From Cardinalis cardinalis (lineage: Eukaryota > Chordata > Aves > Passeriformes > Cardinalidae), in the NCBI GenBank assembly GCA_014549065.1, contig JACDOX010000062.1, positions 1,676,291 to 1,740,290 of the forward strand: a stretch of DNA of 64,000 bases. Direction: 5' to 3'. Shown piece by piece: positions 13,572 to 27,423 of the stretch (its first letter is position 1; each line of letters begins with the position of its first letter). The notes under the pieces are model-generated. The model ran no database searches. It saw nothing but the letters and a program-made list of their open reading frames with translations, and was not told the DNA's origin. The position numbers and the translations under genes are program-made.

Positions 13572-13687
13572 TTTGTTTGGTTGGTTTGGGTTTTTTGTTT
13601 AGTTTCATTTTTATTTGTTTCTTTGGTTTTTTGTGGGTTTGTTTTTTGGGGGGTTTTTTGGTGCTTTTTGTTGTTGTTGTTGTTGTT
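13572..13687. repeat. T/G-rich tract ending in a TTG microsatellite
   Basis: The + strand is almost entirely T and G for more than 100 bases and ends with about six to seven TTG units at 13668-13687. Read on the minus strand it is an A/C-rich tract, which creates a spurious Gln- and Lys-rich open frame. Similar but shorter T/G tracts occur at about 7316-7365 and 37596-37643. Confidence 0.85.
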
Positions 13688-15826
13688 CTAATGAACTATG
13701 CTTAAAGGAGCAACTGCTAAACATGCAAAATGAGGTGGCCAGCAGGATCCAAAAAGCAATCTTGCTCTCTTCATACAGTCTTAGTCTAATACACAGTTGT
13801 GTGAACACAGACATGCCAACAAATTAGCATGGGATAGCAAATTGCAGTGTGTCAGTGTGGTAACAACCCCTGTTGGGAACTTGCAGAAAATACAGCCTGA
13901 TTCAACTTAATATGAATTTCTTCAATTTTGGACATAGCAAACCAGCCTTACCTCCTATCTTATGGGGTTTGAAGGAGCACTAGAGCAGCCACTGGCTGCA
14001 GGTGTGCCCAGGGTAGGTAACTCATAAATCAGCAGTAACATGCTCATGTGTTGAAACCTTGTATGCAGAGCTAGTGGATATGGTCTTTTGAGTGTTGAAG
14101 GAAGTGTGTGACAGTAGGTACTTATTTACTGAACACTTAAACCCAAATAAATATTTTAAANGATGGTTTATAGGAGACTTAAGTACATCCTTTGTTGTGA
14201 GCCATGTAGGTTAAATGCAAACTAAGAAACCAACAGAGTGCTTTTCTCTCCTGTTTCCTGCCACTACACTTTCCAGTCTCACAAATCTCAGGAAGAATGC
14301 TTTTTCACTGGTTATTTTTACATCTTTCTCACATTTTTAAGTGCAGGGTTCCTCATCTATTTCAAATTTAATTTTCTTTTCCTTCTTTTTATGTTAAATA
14401 TTTTTTTATAAAATTGTAGTTACGTTGATTTTTCTGTCTATACATAAGGATCTAATTTAAGTCTTATGTTTGGAAAAAATATAATGAAGCTCTATTCCTA
14501 AATTTCAGGGCAGCATTTATAAAAATCTGCTTCACTTTTCTTGCAGTGTAATATGATATGATAGACTTATTCTTAGCTGTGCCATTCTTGGCCACCTAGC
14601 CATTTATGCTCTCTCTCTGTAACTGTATTAAAATCTGAATATGCTTGCAGAATGTTTCATTTAAGTTATATATGGCTCAGATGAGAGTATCTAAAGATTG
14701 TGTGATTTTATAGGTACCCCAATTCTTACCTGTGTGCAGTGTCTGCATCTTAAAGCAAAGGGTGGGCATTAAAATGTATGTGTGTTATATTTGCATTCTC
14801 TCAATGTCTCTCTCAGCACACCTCTGGTTCCTAGTAGGACTTCTGCCTTTGATTCTGCCAAAGGCATCCACACTTCACATGATTTATTTTCGATTTATCT
14901 TTTTGGGAACACACGTACTTACAGCTGGGACATTGATAAAAATCTCACCAATATGAGGTCTTTCATTTGAATGATCATATGAATGAGGCTATAAGGCTGT
15001 AGAAAATTCAATGCATTTTAATCTTAAAATGTCCAATCACCTAGCAGTATGCTGAACAAGTTAGGTAACAATTTTATTAAACTTCCAGATATGCAGTGAA
15101 ATAGTAGGGCCTCTTTCACTTTCTCAGCATCTTCACATGAGCTTCCCTAAAATATGAAGAGATGGGTCGAACTGGCACTTGAGGAGGAAAGATTAGTCAG
15201 AAGGTAACTGCCAACTTACAGCCCTTAATTTTGTGTCTTCTTTGCTGCTGGAGTGTAGCCAAAAAACTACTTGGGTCATCAGACATAACAGCTAGCTACT
15301 TAAGTAAATTCTTATGTCTGCATAGAAAAAAAAGCTACCCACTCATGAGATGTTTCTCCTCATACCACAGATGGGAGCACTGCAGACCTGCCATCAGGAG
15401 GTTCAGTGCATAGTGGCACTGTTGTTCCCTGATTTTTGGCCCGGCTGGGAAATACCACNGGATGATAGAAAATATATATGAATAGATCAACAGAAAACAC
15501 AGATTTTCATCTTCCCTTCTTGAAAAATTCTGTGCCTGACAGAAGGTAGAGTTTCTCTCTTTGATAATGGACTACTTTATTATAATTTTCACAACAGAAA
15601 TATTTATACATGAAACATTATTTTTTTTCCAAATGAAGGGTTCTGGTGGGGTTGGATCCCTCTGGTCTTGCTTTAGCCATTGAAAAGATAGCATGCTTTT
15701 AGCCCTGTGAACATTTGCAGATTGTCTCTGATCATGAGGTGAGCCTGAACCATTGTTCAGGCAATGTGGGACTGTGAAGAAGCTCTCCTCTTTGTGAAGT
15801 TCCATAGCTAGACTGATACCTAGGGA

Positions 15827-15877
15827 AATAGTATTTTTATACTATTTATATATAGTATTTAAATACAAATAGTATTT
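15827..15877. repeat. Clustered AATAGTATTT direct repeats
   Basis: The motif AATAGTATTT occurs at 15827-15836 and 15868-15877, with a near copy (TATAGTATTT) at about 15851-15860. The intervening sequence is wholly A/T-rich and partly self-complementary. This is low-complexity intronic sequence with no assigned function. Confidence 0.6.
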
Positions 15878-18022
15878 AGGGACTGATAGGTCTCCTCCAT
15901 GCAGCTGGCATTTAAAGCCATCNGATAACATCCTGAAGATGGGACGAGCCTTATAGCCTGTTCCTACACATCTTCTTAACTACCACACCCTCACCTCTCA
16001 GAGAAGCCTAACTGAATTTTTCTGCAGAACTCAGGTAAATCATCACTGATTTTCAGTATATCACTAGGAGGATAATGGTGCAGAGAGAGAGTGGGTAAGT
16101 TGAGGAGGATGCAACCTGGCTGGCAAAATCATTTAGTCCTTCCAAGCATCCCTCTGGNGCCAGCAATGTCACATGATGAAGTAGATCACAGGGCTCTGAA
16201 GTGTAAAAAGGGAGGGGGTTTTCTCTCTGCTCTCTAAGTCACAATTTTCTCCTCTACTAGNGCTGATACTGCTAGCTTTCTTGAGATTTCAAAACCCAAG
16301 GAAGTGAATTAAAAGAAGCCCTGGGGGGTGATGGAACAAGAGAAGAGATAGGATGGACTTCTCAGAGATGCAAAGAGACAGATTTGACCTGGGGAATTGC
16401 TAGCTGACAGAGTGCAGGGGTTACGAAACTGTGATGAAGTTATTAATTCTGTATTTTGTCTTTTTATATTTTCTGCTGAATTTGTTTTCTAATAAGTTAA
16501 GCAGCTTTGCTGCTGAGTAATTGGGGAAATATATCTGTATATATCTAGAGGCAGCCAAGGTCTGGAGGGAATCTTAGGGTTCCTTTCAGTCAACAGCTGC
16601 TCATTCCCTCTGAGGGAACAGCCTACATGCCTTGAACATCTTTGTCTCCAGTTGGCTTCCCCTCTCAGAGGGGCACCCTGCAGAGAGTTGCCTGTGCTAT
16701 TGTGAAAATAAAAAGCAACAATTAGCGAGGTGCTCAAAGAACTGTGGTTAAAAGGACTTTATGTATCTGGGCAGAGAATTGGATAAGAGAAAAAATTCTA
16801 AAGGTGGAGGAAAAAATTCACAAATTTGTGCAGCCTTTTGCCAGCCTTGTTTCTTTTACATGGTCTTAAGAATCAATAATGTGTCAGCACCCTGGTGAAA
16901 AGCTTTTGCTACAGGTCATAGAATGTGTCTGAAATATCATAGAATTAGATATATCCCTTTTCTCTTAGCTTCTCCAATAATGTATTGGNCTCCTCTGCTT
17001 TCTCTTTATATTAAATCAGTGTGGAAAGCACAGAAATACAGCAGGGGCATGCCAATTCCACAAGGGCTTGCAGTCATTGTTAGAAAGAAACANTGCCAAA
17101 AATTAGTATCTGTCTTCACTTTTCTCTTGGATTCAGCCTTTATTTCCATGTACTCATATATTTGTTTTCACTCATTATCAAAGAGACTAAAGGTTGAACT
17201 AGGATAGGTTTCCTATGAAAAATAAAATCCCAGAGATTCTATCAAATTTCCAGGGAAGTCTTTAGCCACATAGGTAATTTTCAATGTAATTTGAAGGGTT
17301 TACCTGAAGTACTGAAATTTTCAACAGTCTGTCATAAAATGGACATACTTCTTCTAGTCATGTTAAGTGTTTGAGCTTCCCTGATGTGCTCTATACAGGT
17401 GCTATATTCTCTTTCATTGTACGTATGCTTTGGGGANCTCTTATTCCATGGTTCCCTTTTCAATGTTCAGAAGTTGCCACATCTTGATTAGTGCCCTGAG
17501 TCATGANAGATGCATCAGATCTTTTTTTTTCTTAACCATTCACCTTTTTTCAGTTGCATTGCGAATTAGCAGCGCTTTCATTAGGTCACATTTCATTTTC
17601 ATTTATGCACATTTCCATGTCTGTGATGTGTGTCTGTACGTTTCTGTGTAAGCAGGGCCAAGGTAGCTCCTCTGCTGCCCTGGTAGTGCTGACACAGGGC
17701 TGAGTCTGACATGGTAGAGGGGCACTTAGAAAATCAAGCAGATCCCTTGTTTTTCTACAGGTACAGCAAGTTCTAAAGTGCAACCTGATTAGCTTTCTGC
17801 TCCCATCAAAGACACAAGTTGTGTTATTTTACAAAGGAAAAGGTTTGTTCGTAACCTTTGGGTTTTGCTTGTCTGAGGGTGTTAGAACCTAACAACTCTA
17901 GGCCTGATTTTGAAGTTGTAGCCCAGTGTACTCACTGAAATCCATCNAATAATCTCATTAAATAGGTGGATTTCATTGATAGAAGCAGAGTCATCGTATG
18001 AAAATAACTGCCTTTAAAAATA

Positions 18023-18046
18023 AGCATTTTAGCATTTTAGCATTTA
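18023..18046. repeat. 8-bp tandem repeat, three units
   Basis: The unit AGCATTTT is repeated three times, the last copy ending in A instead of T. It is a short simple repeat in intron 14. Confidence 0.75.
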
Positions 18047-21000
18047 GCCTGGGATTAGAATCTATGGTGTTTTCCACTCACTCTGACTTTATGTAATACA
18101 TAGAGCAAATCATAGCATTTTCAAACTTTTATCATCATCTTTCTAGACTTAGTTGTGTTCTGATAATGTTTGGCCTATTTTTGTGTTGCTCTGTTGTATC
18201 TAATTTCCCCTTCCTTTAAAAAACAAATGGAAGCTCTCACTATTAAGTATCAAGGCACAGAAAGTGCTTTATTCCAAANGTATGCTACAGCTGAATAATA
18301 AACTTACTAACATCCCCTACTTGTCTCATTTTCATATACTCAGACATATGTAATTTAAGTGCAAGTGAAGGAGGAAAACAATGGATGGTTAGAGATTGTT
18401 AAATTATTTACTGGATAGTAAATTCCCTGAAAAAAGAAGAGAGAAGAGAAGCAGAATTGCAGGTCAGCAGTGTCAGGACATTCTGCGTTGCTTGTCTTTA
18501 TCATCATGCAGAATCTTTTTATTAAGGCAGTGCAGAAAGAATAGATTTATGGACTGAAGGTACAATGTTTCATATGTCCATATCCATCTAGATTGACAGT
18601 TCCTACCAACATGAATTTCCCAGGAGAGGCAGTGTTACTGGTGTCAGTGGATGGCATCATTTACTTCAGTGTTCCATTATTAAATTGATAACAAGATAAT
18701 TCCTCTGCTTCTCGGAGACATGACAGGTTTTACAATTGTTAACTTTCTTATTGCATGGGATTTGATGTTCTAGGTAGTTTTTAATAAGAAGCTTATTTTT
18801 CTTTCAGTTCTGCAACAAATCAAAATTTACAAGAATGTACACGAAAAGAGAAAGCAGGCTGAGTGTACAAGGCATCAAAATCAGGCTGGTTTCCAGAGGG
18901 TTATTTTTATAGCAGCAAATGTTTGTGCTCCTGTTGTTTTTCAGTACTGCACATTTGAATGTATTTGTGCAGTACAGAATGTTTGCTGTGCTTGTACTCT
19001 TGTCTTGTGCAGTGGGTGTTAAAAGTGTTCTGTACATTGGTAATTCTGGCTCTGTTTTTTGAGGGGGATCATTTAATCAGCCAGTGATCATTTTGAAAAG
19101 CAGAGAGTGGCCAGAGGTGGCACTGGATAGCACAAAGCCTCCAAGAACTTTTCTGCTGGCTCAATGTGGCACAGCTGGGACTCATCCTGGACCTGATGCT
19201 GTGTAAGAGGCAAGGTTAGAGAGCAAGACTGTTGGTATGTGTCTTCAGAAGTGGAACGTCTTGAGTGGAACAACCCAAANATCCTGTGTTGCTGTTGTAA
19301 CTCCNTCNCTGNCAGCTCTTTGCTGTTGAGCCTGTGTCTTCAGAGCTGTTGTGAGGGCAGTCTGGCCTACGGCCCCTAAGTTTGACTTACACGTATGAAG
19401 AACTATGAGAAGTCCATCTGTAGCAGGTGTTTTTTCCATGCAGATATTTACAAGGTTTTTTATTTATGAAGTAGCAGAGTGCCCTATAAACTGTTCCTTT
19501 GGACTTCTCACCCAGTGGTGGTGGCCCTGTGCTGTTGTAGCTGCGCTTGGGCAGGAGCTGCAGGAAAGGTTCCGAGTGCGTTGGCTTGTTACGATGTGGG
19601 GTGAGAGATGGTGTGGGGCAGAACTGAGTACAGGTACCTCTCCTTCTGGCTGATGGGGGATTTAATGCTGTGCAACAGTGATGCAGCTGCCAAGAAATTA
19701 TCCTCTCGTGTTTGTGTTGNTGTAGGAGCCTTTTCCACTGGTGAGTGGTGAACTGAACATCTTCCTTGTGTTGTTGCTCTAGAAAGATTGTATCATCACT
19801 GCCAAGCTCCTTCTTACTAAAGCTTCCTGAGGAATTTTGATTTAAAATGTTTGAGTTTGTTCAAACTGAGCAGGTCATGTGGCAAGACTATACTGTGTTG
19901 TTTTAAAGGAAAAAACATGTCTTGAAAGGAAATTTGAGTCTTTCCATCTGACCCAAACACAAATACCTTTTGAAGTTTAGCTGGATCAACAGTAATTCTG
20001 TGGCTATTGAAATCTGGCTTTTAGTAAAATCTTCAGTCTCTGCACCCCCTCTTTAAACACCAATTATTCTCTTCCTTTTCTCTGTTTCCCAAACAAATAG
20101 CTGTTAAAAAACCCAGTCCTTCAGCCTTCTTAAAAGCTCCTCTTGATTTTACAGCTTTCAGGGGAGTNGTCTTTAAAGATGATGCTAAGAATCTCTTTCT
20201 ATTTTTGCAGGGACTGTGCAGTTAAAAAAATAAAATACTGTGGCTTTTTGTCAGTGTTTGAGAAGTTAGAGAGGGGTGCATGGTGTGGCCAGCAGCAGTG
20301 TCTAAACAGAGCATCCATGGGCATGATGCAGAACTGCCCTCAAGGCTGGTGCAGCTATTACAAGGTACAGGCAGGGAAGAGCAAGTAGAAATTTTGNTGG
20401 CTGGATTTCCTGAAGTGCAGGGAGATTCTGCACAGGCCTGGAAGAGGAGATTCAGAACAGATATAGGCTCTGGACAGTGTGTGTGATGACCAAAATAAAT
20501 ATGATTATCACAGGCATGAGGATAGAGGATTGTGATTTCATTCTGTATGTTGAGAATTTTTCTTAAATTTGCAGGAATTGACAGTGTTCACATTTAAATC
20601 CAGACAGCTGAGATTTTTATTTCAGGCTGTTTGAGTGTACTGTNCTCCCTTACTCCCTGCAGAGCAGTACTGGACAAATGGTAATTGTCAACGTAGAATT
20701 TTACTGCTCTCTGGCTTTAAATAGATGTGACCCAAACTAGACCCAGTTGTTGTTTTTTTTTTCCTCCTTCTTTTTGTTTTGCAACCTCTTGCAGTGAATT
20801 CTGTGTGCTAGGAAAGAAAGATCACTTGAAAACATACACAGTGGCAAACCTCATCCTTATTATTTCTTTTCATTCTATTGCATTCATGAGACATCCACAT
20901 AGAGATAATGGATGAGGAAAAAAAACGTTCACAAGGGAAATAGATTCTAGTTTAAGCTTCCAGGGGATTATTATAAACAGGGAGAAAAATATTTTAAGGA

Positions 21001-24000
21001 TTATGAGAAGTACCTTGTCAGTGTTCTTTTAAGTAGAACAACTACTAATGCATTAGTCACAGAATTGTGTGAAATNTAGCTTTTTACTGCTTTAGCTACA
21101 GTATATTCATCTTATAATGGTGTCCTAACTGGTACATTACATACCCTCCCTTTTCCACCTCCCTTCCGTCCAACAAAAAGCAAGTTTTATTGAGGACCTC
21201 TTTGTTCCATGAATGATCAGGGAAACGCTGAACACAGAGCAATGTGTGGTGTTGCAAACGTGCATCTGTCCCTTTGTAGGCATTTGGAGGGATTGTCAGT
21301 CACGTTGTGTGGGGTGAAAAGCCCTTGTCTGGTGACATGTGTCACAGTGGTGGTCAGGGAGGGACAGAGTCCGCAGGGCTGCTGTGTGGGGTGGGGCAGC
21401 AGCATCTCCCACCACAGNCAAAACAGCAGCTTGGATGGAGGAGCAGGGGAACAGCGTCCCCCAGCTATGATTGTGATCTGGAATAAGGAATGGGCCGGGG
21501 GTCCCACTGTGCTTCAATCATGCACAGTTTGCAGGCAGCCCACACTCGAGCTATGACAAAGCTGCAATTTAGTCAACCCTCATTTACCACTTACCACACT
21601 TTAGCAGCAGCTTCATTGTAAGATCTGTCAGGAGTCTACTTTTGTAAGCTGGGAAGCGCGTGCAGCCTCACACTTGTGGCTCAAACCACTGTAATTAAGN
21701 TCTCGTCAGGTTGCCATTGAAAATTTGAGGAATCAAAAGGAAGGATNTGCTCTCTGCAGATGCTCCTGGGCTGGGCCATGTGCTGGACTTCCATGAGATA
21801 GCAGCTGTTTGGGGCTATTAAATTTGAAGGGTTGGTAATGTGGTACATGGCCATTGTAGGCACTGAAAATATGAGTGAGAAGAGACTTAGAAGCTGAAAT
21901 GTGATACAGTTCTCATTTATTACTTTCCAATATAACCTCTGCCTGTTATCACTTGTAATTCTTTGTTCCTGCTATTCTCTTTTGGGCAGTGATAATAGTC
22001 TGTATTTCCTTTATAAATTTCATGTGCGATTTTAGGAGTAGATCTGAACCTCAGGCATCACCGATAGTTCCCCTAAATGTTTGCACATGACAGTGTTATT
22101 TCTTTTTTTTGGGCAGTGAATCCAAATGAAAAGACTGTAAAGGTGTTTTGGGGAAGAACAGTCACTTGAGACAGGACTGTTTTGTTAGCACAGAGTTCTG
22201 GAGGATATTATTTTACCTAGGAAATAAGTTTTTTTCAAGTTATAAGAGAACACTGAGGGGGGAAAAACCATAAAATCCCTACTATTTTAAAATTTTTATT
22301 ATTCCCTCTGAGATCATGGCTTTCCTGTGAACAGTCACGGCAAAAATGTAATTTTTGTTTTCAGTTATTTTTGTTATTGTAAACCACTACTTCTGTCAAA
22401 AAGTATGGGCTTAATTTTAAATATTAATCATAAAACTTATCAATATGAAATAAACATGTTGTCTTAATTAACAGCTCTTTNAAACATCACAGATCATGTT
22501 CCTCCTCTTTTGTACACTCCCAGCAGAATTTTCAAATTTCATTAGTAACACTTGATGTAACCTAACTCAACTACTTATGAATCTAGTCAGCTGCCCTTGT
22601 TGTCTTACAACTTTCCCCAATGAAAAATTTGGTTTGTTTTAAAGCTCAATTGTGCAGATTTCTGATGTACTTTGGATTGTGACTGCAACTGTGAAAATCC
22701 TTATCATGTTGTCAGTGTCTGAGCTGCTGGGTTGTTTTTTTGCTTTAGTTGGTTTATAAAAAGCATGAATTTGACAAGATACTGTTTCTAGATAAATTCC
22801 AGTTGCTTTAAATTTTTCTCATATATAATTTCTTAGATTTGTCACAAATTTTGCTTTTAAAAAAATTGAAGTCCTTTAAAAGAGATTTCTGTTTATTTCC
22901 AGAGCCCTCAATTTATCTTGAATATTCAAATAGGACACAGAGCAGATTTTGTTTCATTAACATTTGGCCTATACAGCTATATAAGATTTTTCCCTATTTA
23001 AAAAAATTATGATGTAGGAGAGAGACCCTTTCCCTGTCAGAGGGGAATAAAAGCGTGGGCAGTAATGATTGTGTGTGCTTAATGAAGAGTTTGGTCTTAT
23101 ATTTATGCCAGAGGTGAGCACAAATGGGCACCTGCAGGCAAGGCAGGCACTTCATCGAACACTTCCCTTCTCACCAGACTGCCATCCTGCAAACAGCAGC
23201 CAGGAGGGTGGGTGGGCAGTCTGCAGGTAGGTGGGTTCATTGTAGAGACTCATCAGAGAAAAACAATGGAAATAATGATGATGATACATGGTATTTCCTT
23301 TTAAATTAATATGTTTGGAATGTGTTTCGTTTTAAGTTAATAGAATGTAACTTCACTGCGTCCAATTTTCTCTATACCTGCCTTACTTTTCAAAGTGTGT
23401 TTCCCTCCCTTCTGAAGATACTAAATATCACCTCCTTCTCATGCAGATAATTTGGGAGTTTACGGTTTCCAGCAACTTTGTGTGTTCAACAATTTTTCTG
23501 CACTATGCTTTTCAGTATTTGTTTGAAATGAATGAGTCATTAACCCTCAGCGTTATGGGAAAGTTCAAGAGAAGTGTTAAAATGAAGGGGTGACAGATTC
23601 AGCCAACCCTAGATATTAATGAGACAGTAAAGCTTGTTTGGAAAACAAAAAGATTAAAATCAGATGTCACATTACCTGTCAATCAAGCTTTCATGTGAAA
23701 GTTTCGTCCAAGAGGACCAAATAAACAAGAGCANGGCCAGACGCTTCTCTATTCCCCTCTCCTTGTGTTTCCTTTGAACACAGACTGAGCTTGTAGACTT
23801 CTATTAAGTTCTCTGATATATTTTCTGATTTAACCTTTTAGCTCTTGCAATATAGTTGTCTGTTGCATTTTTTCTTCCAAACATCATCCTTCTAAGAAGT
23901 TGTTCACGCAGGACTTTCTGGGCTGATTTCTCTGCTGATCTTACCTCAAATCTGTCAACTTCAGAATTTCTGCCTTTGAGTCCAGAACACATGATTTTAT

Positions 24001-24930
24001 TTTAGTCTTAAATAGAAATTAGCACTGTCACTTGAACTGGACATTGACCAGAGGAGTAGTTAACATTAATTTAACAGTAAATAGCACTGTATGCAACTGG
24101 TAAGGTGTGTGTTTAGGTGCCCCCCACACAGTGAAGAATCCTGTNAGATCTTATTTTACCTAAAAACATGAACCTCAAGAAATATTTTAGAGGGAGCAGC
24201 AGCTAGAGGCAGAATCTGGACTTGAAAGGTTCTCAGTGTAATGAAAAAGAAAGACNATTACACAGAATAGCTCTGGGGAACTGGGGCCAGTCAGTGTATA
24301 GCAAATAAAATGTGCATCATGGGANAACAAAAGCTGGAGGTTCCCTGGGCCGTTCTCCCAGTCCTGCAGAGTTTCCCCACANGCTGAAAGTCTCCTCCCA
24401 GTTGCCTCTGGGACACAAAATAGTTCAGGCTGTCTTTCACTGTCCCAAAGTTGCATGGTAAGAGACTCCAGGGTCTGGATTTGATGTGTCCTGGATTCCT
24501 GAAGTCAGCTGGAATACTGTGTCCATACACTGCCACATTGGAGTGTAAACTCATGCACTGATGTCTTATCTACCTCTAAATAGTCAAAATGCTTCTGTGA
24601 TTTGTATAAATACTAAATAACAACTTCATTCCTCAGACCTCAAGAACGAGTGTGTCTGACAGTGTCCTGGTTGGCTCNGTGTGTAGGACAGACTTTGTTC
24701 TCACTGTGTCACATGACCGAGAGAATGCGCATGGACAGACCTTCTTCAACACCCAGGGATATAACAGATGAGTTTGTTCGCTGTTTCTTGTCCCCAGTGA
24801 GGTCTGCAGCTGTATTTCACTCTCTAGCTCCTGGCAGACAGCTGGTAGTTCCCATAAGCAGGCTGTGCAGTTCATGTCTAGAGCCACAGTAATGTACAGT
24901 ATTACAATAATGTATATATGCTCTTTCCAG

Positions 24931-24999
24931 GTTCTGATTGCCAGCATCATGTGCAGCTATAACAGGGAGGACTGGGCTGAACTTTCAAAAATGGCTGAG
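24931..24999 (+). CDS. DPYD: DPYD exon 15 (residues 636-658)
   Basis: This is a 69-bp, phase 0-0 exon of 23 codons reading VLIASIMCSY NREDWAELSK MAE. It is flanked by ctctttccag and by gtaatgg directly after the last GAG codon. The segment continues the TIM-barrel (domain IV) chain after exon 14. The human counterpart as I recall it begins VIASIMCSYNKNDWTEL, so the IASIMCSYN core is kept and the following polar helix varies. Size and phase agree with human exon 15. The exon is far shorter than a typical open frame and is recognised only through homology and splice sites. Confidence 0.95.
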
Positions 25000-27423
25000 G
25001 TAATGGTTTCCTAAATGTGTTTCCACATATTTTTTTTTTAATTCTCCTTGAAAACAAGAGCTGCAGTAAGGGATTTCTTGAAAGAAATAGATTCAAAGTG
25101 AAAAATGAGAATTTAAAACATGTCCATTATAATTTGCTTATTCTGTGTTTTCACTAAAATGATGGAAATGTAAATTTAAAGGAAAGCTGTTCCGTAAAAA
25201 TGATCCCTCAGATTTTTAAGCAGTACCTGGAAAGCCTTTAGTCTTTGAATCTATATACTTTTTATTTGCATTTTAAGCAAACTGTATATTATGACAGATG
25301 CCCTGATAAAATTTAATTCTACCTTTGAGAGCCCAACTTGATCTTACCTTGCCTAGAGGCGCACTAGTTTGACAGCACCAGAAGAAATTTTGAATATAAA
25401 ACTCTTGAATATTTAAAGTATAAAAGGCTTATTTAATGCTATTCTAGTTTTAATACAGACTTTCAAAAATGATGGCTGAGAAAGTCAGCATATATAATAG
25501 CAGTCAGTAGGCTTTCTATAATATAAATCCAATCTTACAGAAATGCACACAGACTATGCACCTGAAATTTCTATTCAATTTGAGGNAAAAACTATTTAAT
25601 AACATGTACCTGTGTCCATAGAGAGTAGTATAAGAAATACTTATCAGGACTGCACTAATTTCATTCAGAAGGGTGTCTATATCTGAATGGAAAGCAAAGT
25701 TTTTACNTTTAAATTAAAGCTTGTTTTCCACATAAAGTATCTAGAGGAAATTAAAAGCATAGCATTAACAAATTTAAGCAAAGAAAAAGATTACCGTGTC
25801 ATTATTGCTAGCNCTACCTCAGATTTCAATGTTTAAATTATAAATACGCTTTTATATATGTATGGATAGAGATACGGAGATTTTGAATTTGTGTTTTCAT
25901 ATGGCAGAACGTTCCAGCATCATTGTTGCTTTATTCAGTGTCCTAAGCCCTCCTGTGGTTATGTAGGATGACACTTCTCAATTTTCTTTGAGCATTTTAA
26001 ANCTATGAGGAACATAGTCACTTTGGGGACTTAGGGAAGTGAAATTAGACATTTTCAGTAGTTAGCTTGGTGATCTTCAACACTATTTCAATTTATACCT
26101 GTATTTACCTAATTGACCATGAAATCATAATTTGGATTCTCTGTTTGATGGAAGCAATGCCACTATAAAACTGATCAGGAAGAGTGGCTTTACTGTGCCT
26201 TTGCTCCTGTTTCTTTAATCCGGTGGTACCACNGCCCAACTTTAAGGCACTTATTTCCAGTCTGTGCCTGTATTTATGTTACCCCTTTAGAAAAGAAGTG
26301 GTTCTCTAAATGCAGTCAATGATGTGTAACCTATGTGATAGAACACTCTCCTGGGTAGTTGTTGGTGTCTGCCCTGTGGAGAGCAGCACTAGTTTGGGGC
26401 GCCCTGGAATGCGCAGCTGAAGAGCAGGGATGTTTAATCACACGCATAGGATCCTGCCTAGAGGTAATGGATGTGGCTTTCACAAGAGCAGAAGCCCCAG
26501 AAGGTAGCACAGTGTCTCAGCAGGAGAACGACCTATTCATCCAAAAGGTCAGCTTGTCAGGGAGGCCGACAGCCCCGGCATGGCCGGGCTCATGGAGCCG
26601 GCCCGAGCGGGGAGGGTTCCTGGGAGTGATGGATGGCTTCTCCCTGCTCACGCACTTTGGGAGCTGCTGAACCATGGCCACACAGCAGGCAAAGTTACTC
26701 CAGTTCAATAAGCAAAACAAAATGCAGATGCAGAACAAAACCCTAGTTAGAGCCACTGGAAGGCAACAGGAGAGATGTTCGTGTCAGGCTGGAGCAGTTC
26801 AGAAAGGAAGAGGAGCGTGTCTGTGTGCTGCCCCCGGACAGCTCGGCTCCTTCCCCTTTTAATTGTAACTAATAGAGGGCGATGAACAGGAATTAGCACG
26901 ACTAATATGTTTGTTTAGATTTTTTTTATTAACCTCTTGTTCNTTAGAAACAAATTTACTTAATGACAAAAGCTATGGCACAGTACAGGTGCCTGCAGAA
27001 AATCTGGAGACTGAATCCATTAAAGAAAAAGGAAACATTTATTACTGAGTTACAGTTCTTCAGAGCACAGCAGCACCTGTGTAACATTGCCTGCCAAAGC
27101 TCTTAGTGCTGCTCTTAGGCCCTGTAATTACGTTTAATTTTTTAACATTTTCCAGAACCAGCTCTTTATTCTGCTCATATCTTTTTACTTTGTTTTTTAC
27201 TCTAATTCCTTAAGAATCTTTGGAAACCACATCAGTTTTTGAAGTTTTTTCTCTCTAATGATCAATGTGCTTCTTTTCTAGGNTATCATANCTTTTTCTC
27301 TTAAAAAAGAAAAATAAGTCAAATGTCTGAAGAAATCTATTTAACATGAACAGTAAATGCTGCAGGAAAGAGTACNTTACTTTAAATAATTTTTCATTTT
27401 TTGTCCTTCCACNTGTTTTACAG
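25000..27423 (+). other. DPYD: DPYD intron 15
   Basis: This is a 2.4-kb phase-0 intron. The first half is AT-rich. A G+C-rich, CpG-bearing patch lies at about 26359-26850 and includes a chance 103-codon open frame. The 3' end has a pyrimidine-rich stretch before ttttacag, with an ambiguous base at 27413 (position -11). I recognise no repeat family here. Confidence 0.85.

Larger units (their letters stand above)
3574..24930 (+). other. DPYD: DPYD intron 14
   Basis: This 21.4-kb phase-0 intron runs from gtaagtg to ctctttccag. Most of it is unremarkable AT-rich intronic DNA with no recognised gene. Recognisable contents are a decayed CR1-like LINE fragment (about 9770-10345), a palindromic foldback element (12274-12418), a T/G-rich tract with a TTG repeat (13572-13687), clustered AATAGTATTT repeats (15827-15877) and an 8-bp tandem repeat (18023-18046). 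The G+C-richer patches at about 8360-8600, 10690-10830, 19090-19660 and 21200-21560 hold only short open frames of no recognised family. I see nothing identifiable in the remaining stretches. Confidence 0.85.

Noticed and set aside
13611..13814. Gln/Lys-rich minus-strand open frame
   Set aside because: The Gln run is simply the complement of the TTG microsatellite.
17885..17950. Resemblance to an amniote palindromic repeat containing a GGCCTGATTTT motif
   Set aside because: Only one short block and a vague continuation match my memory; no second arm is visible.
18944..18975. 10-bp inverted repeat (GTACTGCACA / TGTGCAGTAC)
   Set aside because: The arm length and 12-base spacer are within chance expectation for 64 kb.
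26359..26670. 103-codon + strand open frame in the CpG-bearing patch of intron 15
   Set aside because: No homology is recognised; low stop density in G+C-rich DNA explains it. I kept only the CpG observation.
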